Below, piece after piece: positions 48,104 to 55,630 of a stretch of DNA of 64,000 bases. Origin of the DNA: a virus. The notes below the pieces were generated by a model. That model saw only the letters and a list, made by a program, of their open reading frames with translations. It did not search any database and was not told the DNA's origin. Position numbers and translations under genes: made by a program. Where the stretch lies: positions 1-64,000 of the IMG/VR virus record IMGVR_UViG_3300042541_001664; one strand, written 5' to 3'. Position 1 is the first letter of the stretch; the number at the start of each line of letters is the position of its first letter.

Positions 48104-48816
48104 TTTAATAAAATTTTTATACGATTTATCTCATTATTTAAGTTTTCATTATATTGAATTTTACCATCGCTAGATAATCCAGTACTATTAACAGAAATAC
48201 TTCCATCGCTAGATAGTCCAGTACTATTAACAGAAATACTTCCATCGCTAGATAGTCCAGTATCACGAACAGAAATACTTCCATCGCTAGACAATCCAGT
48301 ATCCTTAACAGAAATACCCCCACTTTTACTTGGAGCAGTATTGGTACCTTGGGTTGCATTTTTTATATCTGCTTGATTAAATTCTACTGATGTTTTATTT
48401 ATATGACTTAATGGGTTAACAGTTGAACCATTTTTCTTCATAGCAAAGTGTAGATGCGCACCCCTTGAACTTCCTTTATTTGGATCATCTGCACCGCCAC
48501 CACTATAACCTAATAGTGTTCCGCTTTTAACTGTTTGATTATTTGATACTGAAAATGACTTTAAATGGCAAAATATAGCCTCAAACCCATCACCGTGATT
48601 AATTTTTACAATTCCACCACATCTAGGCTCATCAGGTCTTACTTTTACAACAATCCCATCGGCTATTGCATATACTGGTGTGCCAGATGGTACTGCAAAA
48701 TCAACACCATCGTGTTTATATGACCCACGATTTTCACCCCATTTTGAACTTACTCTTGTGTTATTAAAACCTTTTATTGGTGGGGAGAATCTTTTTGCTT
48801 CATTTAAAAATTTCAT
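48100..48816 (-). CDS. Capsid-targeted M23 peptidase with tandem repeats
   Basis: 238 residues. Leader MKFLNE then Ala, the shortest of the set. Residues about 20-135 form an M23/LytM domain: KHDGVDFAVPSGTPVYA, GIVVKVRPD, GRGAHLHFAM-type ending (here RGAHLHFAMKKNG). His and Asp zinc ligands are present. Then come four to five 13-residue repeats (GLSSDGSISVxxT) and a final helix NNEINRIKILLK that resembles the leaders at 177 and 1937. It cuts peptidoglycan cross-links. Confidence 0.82.
   Translation of the reverse strand: MKFLNEAKRFSPPIKGFNNTRVSSKWGENRGSYKHDGVDFAVPSGTPVYAIADGIVVKVRPDEPRCGGIVKINHGDGFEAIFCHLKSFSVSNNQTVKSGTLLGYSGGGADDPNKGSSRGAHLHFAMKKNGSTVNPLSHINKTSVEFNQADIKNATQGTNTAPSKSGGISVKDTGLSSDGSISVRDTGLSSDGSISVNSTGLSSDGSISVNSTGLSSDGKIQYNENLNNEINRIKILLK
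48160..48318 (-). repeat. 39-bp tandem repeat
   Basis: About four near-identical 39-base units, each containing CCATCGCTAGA, encode GLSSDGSISVxxT in the M23 gene. Confidence 0.85.
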
Positions 48817-48830
48817 AATAGTATTTAATA

Positions 48831-48838
48831 TATAAATA
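48831..48838 (-). promoter_or_regulatory. Putative late promoter box TATTTATA
   Basis: TATATTTATATATTAAA on the minus strand, 14 bases before the ATG at 48816. Confidence 0.65.
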
Positions 48839-48853
48839 TACTAAATAGTGTTA

Positions 48854-49453
48854 TTAAACAATATTCTTAGGTTTAAATATTTCACAAAATTTAGGAGCAT
48901 ATTGCTTATATTCGTTATATTTTATATAAATGCTTTTGTCTTCATTTAAAAATATATGTTTATTTTCATCTATTATTTTTTTAACGAAAAAAACATAATT
49001 ACTATCCTCGGCATATAATCTACCTAAATAATTGAAATATTCATCTCTTGTTTTTTTCTTTTTCTTGAAAATGAAATCTTGGAATAATTTATAATCTTCA
49101 ACACTATTAGTCCAGCAATTATATACAGAATATCCTTTATTGGAATACAAAGCAACGGTTGGTCTTCTTTCTGGTAATCTCATACCAAATAAATTATTGT
49201 TTTCCAAATAAATTGTGCTTGACATATATCCACTTTCTAGCATAGCTTGGGCAAATACGATATCTGGATATTCAATATCTTGGGATAAGATTTCAAAATA
49301 TACAAGTTTCTTTTTAGAAATTTCATCAGAAAATAAACTTATTAGTTTAATCTTTTCTGAATCAATTTCATTTTTTATGAAATTTGTTGTTAATAATACA
49401 ATAGTATTATCAAGAATTGAAATTAGAATTAAGGAAATTATTATTTTGTTCAT
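48854..49453 (-). CDS. Glucosaminidase (GH73-like)
   Basis: 199 residues. N-terminal hydrophobic segment (about 3-26) acts as signal or anchor. The domain reads FAQAMLESGYMSSTIY with a catalytic Glu, NNLFGM, and YSVYNCWTNSVEDYKLFQDF, the GH73 pattern also seen in Bax and FlgJ. It cuts the glycan strand. Exported lysin or wall remodelling enzyme. Confidence 0.82.
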   Translation of the reverse strand: MNKIIISLILISILDNTIVLLTTNFIKNEIDSEKIKLISLFSDEISKKKLVYFEILSQDIEYPDIVFAQAMLESGYMSSTIYLENNNLFGMRLPERRPTVALYSNKGYSVYNCWTNSVEDYKLFQDFIFKKKKKTRDEYFNYLGRLYAEDSNYVFFVKKIIDENKHIFLNEDKSIYIKYNEYKQYAPKFCEIFKPKNIV

Positions 49454-49464
49454 AATTATTGTTT

Positions 49465-49510
49465 AAAAAAAAATAAACTAAGATTCAGTTGTCTAATTCT
49501 TAGTTTATTT
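49465..49510 (-). terminator. Terminator of tmRNA
   Basis: AATAAACTAAGA (49472-49483) pairs perfectly with TCTTAGTTTATT (49498-49509); read leftward it ends in a T run. Confidence 0.8.
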
Positions 49511-49517
49511 TGTTTAG

Positions 49518-49936
49518 TGGAGACGCAGGGAATTGAACCCTGGTCTTGCTCGTAATTTAGTAAAAAGACTACATGCTTATTCCATAGATTCTGTATGGAC
49601 ACATAAGACAGTTCATATTTTTCCATTTGACCTGACAACTGTGGGGGGTTCACTTCCGCTATTTGCATAGACTTACAGGTAGCACCCCAAACCAAAACCT
49701 TTGACACAATAAGTAGTATCACACTATGAGGCTTCTGTTCCTGGGTTATATGCCCACCGACCCGGGGTTGTTATGACTACTAAGCCGCAACAACAGCATC
49801 TTCACGTACTAGACCTAAAGTTGCTAAAGTTTCTAAAGTGTTGCCAGTTAAAGGCTTGAACCAGTTTTTAATGAGGTTAATTCAGCCCCAACATGCCTTC
49901 TTACCCAATCCACGCCAATCGATCCCTTTCGTCCCC
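49518..49936 (-). ncRNA. ssrA: tmRNA
   Basis: 419 nt. The 5' end GGGGACG pairs with 3' CGTCTCC plus discriminator A; the D-arm-like GGATCGATTGG follows and the T arm CAGGGTTCAATTCCCTG is intact; CCA is not encoded. The tag frame begins GGC after TAACT at 49845 and runs to 49783, then TAG TAG. The tag has 21 residues, beginning GNTLETLA and ending REDAVVAA. tmRNA rescues stalled ribosomes and adds a degradation tag. It has both a TATATTTG and a TATTTATA box upstream. Confidence 0.9.
49783..49845 (-). other. tmRNA tag-peptide reading frame
   Basis: 21 codons from GGC, ending GCG GCT before two TAG stops. Typical tags are about 8-15 residues and end in ALAA; this one is longer and ends in VVAA. 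Confidence 0.75.
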
Positions 49937-49942
49937 TTGTCT

Positions 49943-49950
49943 TATAAATA
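49943..49950 (-). promoter_or_regulatory. Putative late promoter box TATTTATA of tmRNA
   Basis: GATATTTATAAGACAA on the minus strand ends seven bases before the mature tmRNA 5' end, which suggests where transcription starts from this class of box. Confidence 0.55.
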
Positions 49951-49971
49951 TCATCATTTCTGTTGATGACA

Positions 49972-49979
49972 CAAATATA
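49972..49979 (-). promoter_or_regulatory. Host-type promoter -7 box TATATTTG of tmRNA
   Basis: TATATTTGTG on the minus strand, 35 bases upstream of the mature 5' end. Confidence 0.55.
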
Positions 49980-50072
49980 GATCCCTTTTTTTGATTTTCC
50001 AAATGGTTTTTTCATTTTCTTTTAAAAGAATTTGATTTGCTGTTTTGTGGATGGAATAATAATATTTAGTTA

Positions 50073-50080
50073 TATTTATA
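50073..50080 (+). promoter_or_regulatory. Putative late promoter box TATTTATA of second LPxGL array
   Basis: TTATATTTATATATTAAAA, 16 bases before the ATG at 50097. Confidence 0.65.
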
Positions 50081-50096
50081 TATTAAAATATGAATT

Positions 50097-50687
50097 ATGG
50101 AAAAAGAAACATTAAAAAAGATATTCAATTTTCTTGAAAAGAATGATAACAGAAATGTACCATTTATTTGGAAATTATTAAATAATGAACCATTCACAGA
50201 AGAAGAATTAAATATTAAAGGTGATTTAAATTTATCAGAAACACCCATAGAGTCATTACCTAATGGTTTGGTAGTTAGTGGTGATTTAATTTTATCCGAA
50301 TGTGAAAGTTTACGTTCTCTACCAAAAGGATTGAAAGTTGGAGGTAGTTTGGATTTATCATATTCATTACATTTAGACTCATTACCTAATGGTTTAGTAG
50401 TTGGTGGTGATTTAATTTTATCTGGTTGTGAAAGTTTAGATTCCCTACCAGAAGGATTGAAAGTTGGTGGTGAATTGCATTTAGATAATAGTGATGTTTA
50501 TGAATTACCAAAAGGATTAGAGATTGGTGGGGATTTAATTGTTACTAATTCAGCATTAGAGGAATATAGTGATAAAAAGTTAAGAAAAATGATTCAACCT
50601 GGGTTTATAAAAGGTAAGATATTTTATAATAATGAGGATGCTGATAGTGATGATGATGATTATGATGAAGAAGATGATGATGATTGA
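50097..50687 (+). CDS. LPxGL-repeat (LRR-like) family protein, copy 11
   Basis: 196 residues, first of a five-gene rightward array, with five units; two carry Cys-Glu-Ser insertions (ECESLRSLPKGL, GCESLDSLPEGL). N-cap FIWKLLNNEPFTEEEL and C-cap YSDKKLRKMIQPGFIKG. It ends in a long acidic tail (about 18 Asp/Glu-rich residues) that other members lack except copy 9. Confidence 0.75.
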   Translation: MEKETLKKIFNFLEKNDNRNVPFIWKLLNNEPFTEEELNIKGDLNLSETPIESLPNGLVVSGDLILSECESLRSLPKGLKVGGSLDLSYSLHLDSLPNGLVVGGDLILSGCESLDSLPEGLKVGGELHLDNSDVYELPKGLEIGGDLIVTNSALEEYSDKKLRKMIQPGFIKGKIFYNNEDADSDDDDYDEEDDDD

Positions 50688-50704
50688 TTTAAATTAAATA
50701 TATA

Positions 50705-51238
50705 ATGAAAAAAGAAACACTAAAAAAGATATTTAAATTCCTTGAAGAAAATGGTGAGCATAATGCACCACTTATGTGGAAATTACAAAACAATATACCA
50801 ATAACAGAAGATGATTTGATTGTTAATGGTGATTTGAATTTAACAAAAACAGATATTGAATCATTACCAGATGGATTGAAAGTTGAGAATAATTTAAGTT
50901 TATATGGTTGTAAAAATATACAATCATTACCAGAAGGATTAGAAGTTGGGGGGCATTTGGATTTGGGATATTCAAATATAACATCATTACCAAAAGGGTT
51001 GAAAGTTGGTGGGAGTTTATCTTTATTTGATTGTGCAAATATAACTTCACTACCAGAAGGCTTGAAGGTTGGGCGTAATTTAGATTTAGGTTTTACAAAA
51101 ATAATCTCATTACCAAGAGGGTTAAAAGTTGAGGGCTTTATAGATTTGAATGGTACAAAATTAACAGAATACACAGATGATGAATTAAGAAAAATGATTA
51201 AACCTGGATATATAAAAGGAAGAATAATTAAAGTTTAG
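50705..51238 (+). CDS. LPxGL-repeat (LRR-like) family protein, copy 12
   Basis: 177 residues with five units, two with Cys-containing insertions (GCKNIQSLPEGL, DCANITSLPEGL). The 17-base gap before it (TTTAAATTAAATATATA) is repeated before copy 15, so intergenic DNA was duplicated with the genes. Confidence 0.75.
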   Translation: MKKETLKKIFKFLEENGEHNAPLMWKLQNNIPITEDDLIVNGDLNLTKTDIESLPDGLKVENNLSLYGCKNIQSLPEGLEVGGHLDLGYSNITSLPKGLKVGGSLSLFDCANITSLPEGLKVGRNLDLGFTKIISLPRGLKVEGFIDLNGTKLTEYTDDELRKMIKPGYIKGRIIKV

Positions 51239-51241
51239 TTA

Positions 51242-51592
51242 ATGGAAAAAGAAACACTAAAAAAAATACTTGATTTTCTTAAACAGAATGAGAATAGAAA
51301 TATTCCAATTGCTTGGAAATTAATAAATAATGAACCATTAACAGAAAAGGAATTAACTATTGATCGTGATTTGGATTTAAAAGGTTCAACTATTAAATCC
51401 TTACCAGAATATTTAAATATTAAAGATGATTTGGATTTATCTCACACAAAAATAACCTCATTACCAAAAGGATTAAAAGTTGGTGAAAATTTATATATTA
51501 AAAACAGCCCATTAACTAAATATTCAGATTATGAAATAATAAAAATGATTGCGCCTGGATATATTCAAGGTAAAATAGATAGAAGTTGGTAA
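51242..51592 (+). CDS. LPxGL-repeat (LRR-like) family protein, copy 13
   Basis: 116 residues with two units, intact caps (AWKLINNEPLTEKEL; YSDYEIIKMIAPGYIQG). It starts three bases after the preceding stop. Confidence 0.75.
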   Translation: MEKETLKKILDFLKQNENRNIPIAWKLINNEPLTEKELTIDRDLDLKGSTIKSLPEYLNIKDDLDLSHTKITSLPKGLKVGENLYIKNSPLTKYSDYEIIKMIAPGYIQGKIDRSW

Positions 51593-51595
51593 ATT

Positions 51596-52090
51596 ATGGA
51601 AAAAGAAACACTAAAAAAGATATTCAATTTTCTTGAAGAAAATGAAAGACATCAAACTCCATTTTTGTGGAAATGGGTAAATAATATACCATTAACAGAA
51701 AAAGATTTAAATATTGAAGGTGAATTGGATTTAACAAACACAGATATTAAATCATTACCAGATGGATTGAAAGTTTCTGGGGATTTGAATTTAACTGAAA
51801 CAGATATGGAATCATTACCAGAAAGATTGGAAGTTGCTGGTAATTTATATTTGGATCACAGTTTTATAAAATCATTACCAAAGGACTTGAAGGTTGGTGG
51901 GGATTTGAGTATTGAAGCCACTTACATAAAATCATTACCAAGAGGCTTACAAGTTGGTGGTGATTTATATTTGAATGATAGTTATTTGTATAAGACCACA
52001 TCCCTTAATGAATTAAGGGATATTGTAAAAAAAATGGTTGAACCTGGTTTTATTAAAGGTAATGTAATTTTTGATGACTATGATGATTGA
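51596..52090 (+). CDS. LPxGL-repeat (LRR-like) family protein, copy 14
   Basis: 164 residues with four units. The C-cap has an insertion (TTSLNELRDIVKKMVEPGFIKG) and an acidic end (FDDYDD). Three bases separate it from copy 13. Confidence 0.75.
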   Translation: MEKETLKKIFNFLEENERHQTPFLWKWVNNIPLTEKDLNIEGELDLTNTDIKSLPDGLKVSGDLNLTETDMESLPERLEVAGNLYLDHSFIKSLPKDLKVGGDLSIEATYIKSLPRGLQVGGDLYLNDSYLYKTTSLNELRDIVKKMVEPGFIKGNVIFDDYDD

Positions 52091-52107
52091 TTTAAATTAA
52101 ATATATA

Positions 52108-52587
52108 ATGGAAAAAGAAACACTAAAAAAGATATTTGATTTTCTTGAAGAAAATGATAATAAAAGAAAACCACTTATGTGGAAATTAAAAAACAATATA
52201 CCAATAACAGAAAAAGATGATTTGATTGTTAAAGGTAGTTTGGATTTATCTAGTTCAAACATAACCTCACTACCAAAAGGTTTGGAAGTTAAAGGTGGTT
52301 TAAGTTTATATGAATCAGAAATAATCTCCTTACCAGAAGGCTTGAAGGTTGGGGGTGATTTAGATTTAAGAAATTCATATATAGAAAGTTTACCAGAAGG
52401 ATTGGAAGTTGGGGATGAATTGGATTTAGCATATACATACATAACCTCACTACCAAAAGGCTTGAAAGTTGGGAGTATTTTGATTATAATTGAGAGTGAA
52501 TTATTAAAATATTCAGATAAAGAAATAAGAAAAATGATTGAACCTGGGTATATTAAAGGGAAAATAATTAGAGAATATTATAGATAA
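52108..52587 (+). CDS. LPxGL-repeat (LRR-like) family protein, copy 15
   Basis: 159 residues with four units; N-cap LMWKLKNNIPITEKDDL is close to that of copy 12 (LMWKLQNNIPITEDDL) and the preceding spacer is identical too, showing that the pair arose by duplication. Ends the array. Confidence 0.75.
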   Translation: MEKETLKKIFDFLEENDNKRKPLMWKLKNNIPITEKDDLIVKGSLDLSSSNITSLPKGLEVKGGLSLYESEIISLPEGLKVGGDLDLRNSYIESLPEGLEVGDELDLAYTYITSLPKGLKVGSILIIIESELLKYSDKEIRKMIEPGYIKGKIIREYYR

Positions 52588-52611
52588 TTTACTATATTTA
52601 CATAAAAAAAC

Positions 52612-53409
52612 ATGGACAAAGAACTTTTAAAAGAAATATTATCAATCCCCTCGTATTCAGGCAAAGAAACAAAACTGGTTAATTTTATTACTAGTTATTT
52701 AAATATTAACGATATCAAATTCACAATAGATGAAATGAAAAACATTTATTGTGTAAAAGGTGAAGCGGAGTATTATCCTTGTGTCGTAGCACACACAGAT
52801 ACTGTCCATAACAACACTTTTATAGATGTTAGGACTGAACTTAAACCAAACTCCAAAAGAGTCTTAAAAGAGGCGTATAAGGGTTATGATGTAAAAGGAA
52901 ACCCAACAGGAATTGGTGGTGATGATAAGGCTGGAGTATTTGCTTGTCTTACTTTATTAAAGGAATTACCAGTAATAAAAGCGGCCTTTTTTGTTTCAGA
53001 AGAAATTGGTTGCGTGGGATCATTAAACGCTGATGCAAATTTTTTCCTAGATGTGGGTTATGCAATTCAATTTGATGCCCCCTTTGATTGGATGGTAAGT
53101 GAAATATCTTCTGGGGTTAGATTATTTGACAGAGATACTGATTTCTTCACAAAGATAGATAAGGTATTAACTGAAAACACAAATCCCCAATATCAATCAC
53201 ATCCATATACTGATATATTTGCCTTAAAGAAATTATTTGATTTTAGTTGTGTTAATATATCAATAGGATATTATGATTATCACACAAAGGATGAATATGT
53301 TGTTTTAGAAGATGTGGAGAAAGGAATTAAAATGGGCAGAGAAATGATAGAAAGTTTAGGATACGAGAAATATTACAAAAAATATAAACCATTAAGAATA
53401 TTAGGATAA
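52612..53409 (+). CDS. M20/M42-like metallopeptidase
   Basis: 265 residues. Metal and catalytic motifs: VVAHTDTVH (His and Asp), IGGDDKAGVF (Asp), VSEEIGCVGS (Glu-Glu), and a late DYHTKDEY with the last His. The order matches M20/M42 peptidases such as peptidase T, shorter than usual because the lid domain is reduced. It removes amino acids from short peptides. Next to the ClpC-like gene, it could recycle peptides released by ClpP. Confidence 0.8.
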   Translation: MDKELLKEILSIPSYSGKETKLVNFITSYLNINDIKFTIDEMKNIYCVKGEAEYYPCVVAHTDTVHNNTFIDVRTELKPNSKRVLKEAYKGYDVKGNPTGIGGDDKAGVFACLTLLKELPVIKAAFFVSEEIGCVGSLNADANFFLDVGYAIQFDAPFDWMVSEISSGVRLFDRDTDFFTKIDKVLTENTNPQYQSHPYTDIFALKKLFDFSCVNISIGYYDYHTKDEYVVLEDVEKGIKMGREMIESLGYEKYYKKYKPLRILG

Positions 53410-53413
53410 AAAG

Positions 53414-53442
53414 AAAATGGGGGTCAATGACCCCCATTTTTG
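53414..53442. terminator. Bidirectional terminator
   Basis: AATGGGGGTC pairs with GACCCCCATT around AAT, with A and T runs. It separates the peptidase from the convergent ClpC-like gene. Confidence 0.85.
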
Positions 53443-53443
53443 T

Positions 53444-55444
53444 TTAGTTTATAATAACATTTTCATCTGCGACAGTTAAAGCGTATTTTGTATTTTCTTT
53501 AACTATATTGTTTAATACTTCATCTGATATTAAATCTTCAATTTTATCTTGTATCGCTCTTTTAATTGGTCTAGCACCGTAAGTTTCATCGAATCCAACT
53601 TTTCTAATTAAATCAATTACTTTATCATCATAAGTGAATTCATAATTCGCATCACTCAATCTTTTCATTAATTTATTTAATTCTAATTTTGTTATTTCTT
53701 TAACATTATCATCTGTTAAAGTATTGAACACGATTGTTTCATCAATACGATTTAAGAACTCTGGCGTAAAGAATTTTTTCAATTCTTTTAATAACATTTC
53801 TTTTTTAGCTTCTTCATTTCCGTATTTTGAATTACTAAAACTAATACCAGTTCCAAAATCTTGGAATTTTTTAATCCCCAAGTTTGAGGTTAATACGATG
53901 ATTGTATTTTTAAAATTGACTGTTTTACCTAGGCTATCAGTTAGATGACCATCATCTAATATTTGCAATAGTAAATTAAATACATCTTTGTGAGCCTTTT
54001 CAATCTCGTCAAATAAAATGATTGAATAGGGGTTATTTTTAACTTTTTCAGTTAACTGACCACCTTCTTCGTGTGAAACATATCCTGGGGGTGAACCAAT
54101 TAGTCTTGATATGGTGTGCTTTTCTTGGTATTCACTCATATCAATTCTTATAATTGATTTTTCATCACCAAATAATTGTTTTGCTAATTGTTTGGCTAAC
54201 ATAGATTTACCTACACCAGTTGAGCCTAAAAATATAAAGCTACCGATTGGTTTATTTGGATCCTTAATGTTTAATTTGTTTCTCTTTATTGATTTAACAA
54301 TTGAATTTACTGCCAAATCTTGACCAATTACATTTTCTTTAAGTTTTTTATCCAAATCTATTAATACTTTCTTGTCGTCAACAGATAGATGAGATATTGG
54401 TATATTTGAGATTAATGAAATTGTTTCATACACATCATCTAACTCGACAATTTTCTTGTTTTCTAATGTATCTTTCTCAAATTTTTTATTTTCCGCTTCT
54501 AGTTTATTAAATAACTTTAATTCCTTATCTCTTATCTCGGCAGCCAATTCATATTGTTGGTTAATAACTACTTTCGTTTTCTCCGCTTTTAGTTCATTTA
54601 TTTTTTCCTTCAATTTTTTAATTGATTCTGGAATTTTAATGTCAATCTGTAATTTTGCACCAACTTCATCAATAATATCAAAAGCCTTGTCTGGGAAAGC
54701 ACGATCGGTAATATACCTATCAGCAAGTTTCACACAAGCACTAATAATTTCTTTACCATACGAAACTTTATGATGGGACTCGTATTTGTCAATTGAATTA
54801 TTAACAATTTGAATGGTTTCATCCACATTAGGTTGGGTTAATTTTATCTTTTGGAATCTTCTGGCTAATGCCCCATCTTTCTCAAAAGATTTTTTATATT
54901 CATCAGTAGTTGTTGCACCAATACATTGTATTTCACCAGATGCTAATGCTGGCTTAAATATATTAGCCCCATCCATAGCACCAGAGGAATTTCCAGACCC
55001 AATTAATGTATGTATTTCATCAATAAAAATAATAACATTTGGATTTTCGTTCAATTCTTGAATTATAACTTTTAATCTTTCTTCAAATTGTCCCCTATAT
55101 TTTGTTCCAGCAACAACCGATGTTAAATCTAAATTAACAATTCTTTTATTTAATAAATTTTGAGGACCTTCACCTCTTGAAATCATTAGGGCTACACCCT
55201 CAACCAAGTTGGTTTTACCACAACCTGGGTCACCAACAATAATCGGATTATTTTTCTTTCGCCTTGATAGGATTTGAGCTAATCTCTTAACTTCTTTATC
55301 CCTACCAATAGACATATCTAACTTATTCATCTCTGCTAATTTAGATAAATCCCTACTAAAATTATCTAAGACAGGTGTTTTAGACCCTGAGTTAGATTTC
55401 TTACCTTTCATTGCTTTTTCATCATCAAAGAAATCAACATTCAT
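53444..55444 (-). CDS. ClpC-like AAA+ unfoldase without Clp N-domain
   Basis: 666 residues from ATG 55444; the longer frame uses TTG and contains the promoter box. Two AAA+ modules: Walker A GDPGCGKTN and GSTGVGKS, Walker B IIFIDEIHTL and IILFDEIEKAH, arginine-finger region ALARRF, and a middle UVR-like QQYELAAEIRDKEL typical of ClpC. The usual N-terminal repeat domain is absent. The ClpP-docking loop reads FGTGISFS where Bacteroidota ClpC usually has a GF tripeptide. It unfolds proteins for ClpP, here probably the phage ClpP. Confidence 0.85.
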   Translation of the reverse strand: MNVDFFDDEKAMKGKKSNSGSKTPVLDNFSRDLSKLAEMNKLDMSIGRDKEVKRLAQILSRRKKNNPIIVGDPGCGKTNLVEGVALMISRGEGPQNLLNKRIVNLDLTSVVAGTKYRGQFEERLKVIIQELNENPNVIIFIDEIHTLIGSGNSSGAMDGANIFKPALASGEIQCIGATTTDEYKKSFEKDGALARRFQKIKLTQPNVDETIQIVNNSIDKYESHHKVSYGKEIISACVKLADRYITDRAFPDKAFDIIDEVGAKLQIDIKIPESIKKLKEKINELKAEKTKVVINQQYELAAEIRDKELKLFNKLEAENKKFEKDTLENKKIVELDDVYETISLISNIPISHLSVDDKKVLIDLDKKLKENVIGQDLAVNSIVKSIKRNKLNIKDPNKPIGSFIFLGSTGVGKSMLAKQLAKQLFGDEKSIIRIDMSEYQEKHTISRLIGSPPGYVSHEEGGQLTEKVKNNPYSIILFDEIEKAHKDVFNLLLQILDDGHLTDSLGKTVNFKNTIIVLTSNLGIKKFQDFGTGISFSNSKYGNEEAKKEMLLKELKKFFTPEFLNRIDETIVFNTLTDDNVKEITKLELNKLMKRLSDANYEFTYDDKVIDLIRKVGFDETYGARPIKRAIQDKIEDLISDEVLNNIVKENTKYALTVADENVIIN

Positions 55445-55458
55445 AGCTTTTATTTTTT

Positions 55459-55466
55459 TATAAATA
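55459..55466 (-). promoter_or_regulatory. Putative late promoter box TATTTATA
   Basis: GATATTTATAAAAAAATAAAAG on the minus strand, 14 bases before ATG 55444. Confidence 0.55.
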
Positions 55467-55496
55467 TCATACAATTTTCGGACTAATCAAATATTT

Positions 55497-55562
55497 TTGA
55501 CAAATTGTCATAAATATAATAAAGAATATGACAAATAGTCATACTATATGACAAAATGTCAT
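55497..55562. promoter_or_regulatory. Triple palindrome, putative operator
   Basis: Three 15-base inverted repeats: TTGACAAATTGTCAT (55497-55511), ATGACAAATAGTCAT (55528-55542) and ATGACAAAATGTCAT (55548-55562). Centres are 31 and 20 bases apart, close to three and two helical turns. They lie between the divergent clpC-like and hsp20 genes. Likely a regulator-binding array; the regulator is not known. Confidence 0.7.
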
Positions 55563-55610
55563 ATAAAAATAAATTGGCATTTAATTTGACTTTATGAAAA
55601 AAAAAATAAA

Positions 55611-55618
55611 CATTTATA
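55611..55618 (+). promoter_or_regulatory. Putative late promoter box variant CATTTATA
   Basis: ACATTTATAAAAATTAAAATT, 12 bases before the ATG at 55631. Confidence 0.45.
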
Positions 55619-55630
55619 AAAATTAAAATT

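Noticed and set aside
49456-49722. 88-residue minus-strand ORF
   Set aside because: It lies on the 3' part of the tmRNA, which explains the sequence better.
55445-55474. TTG start for the ClpC-like gene
   Set aside because: It overlaps the TATTTATA box; ATG at 55444 gives a normal short leader.
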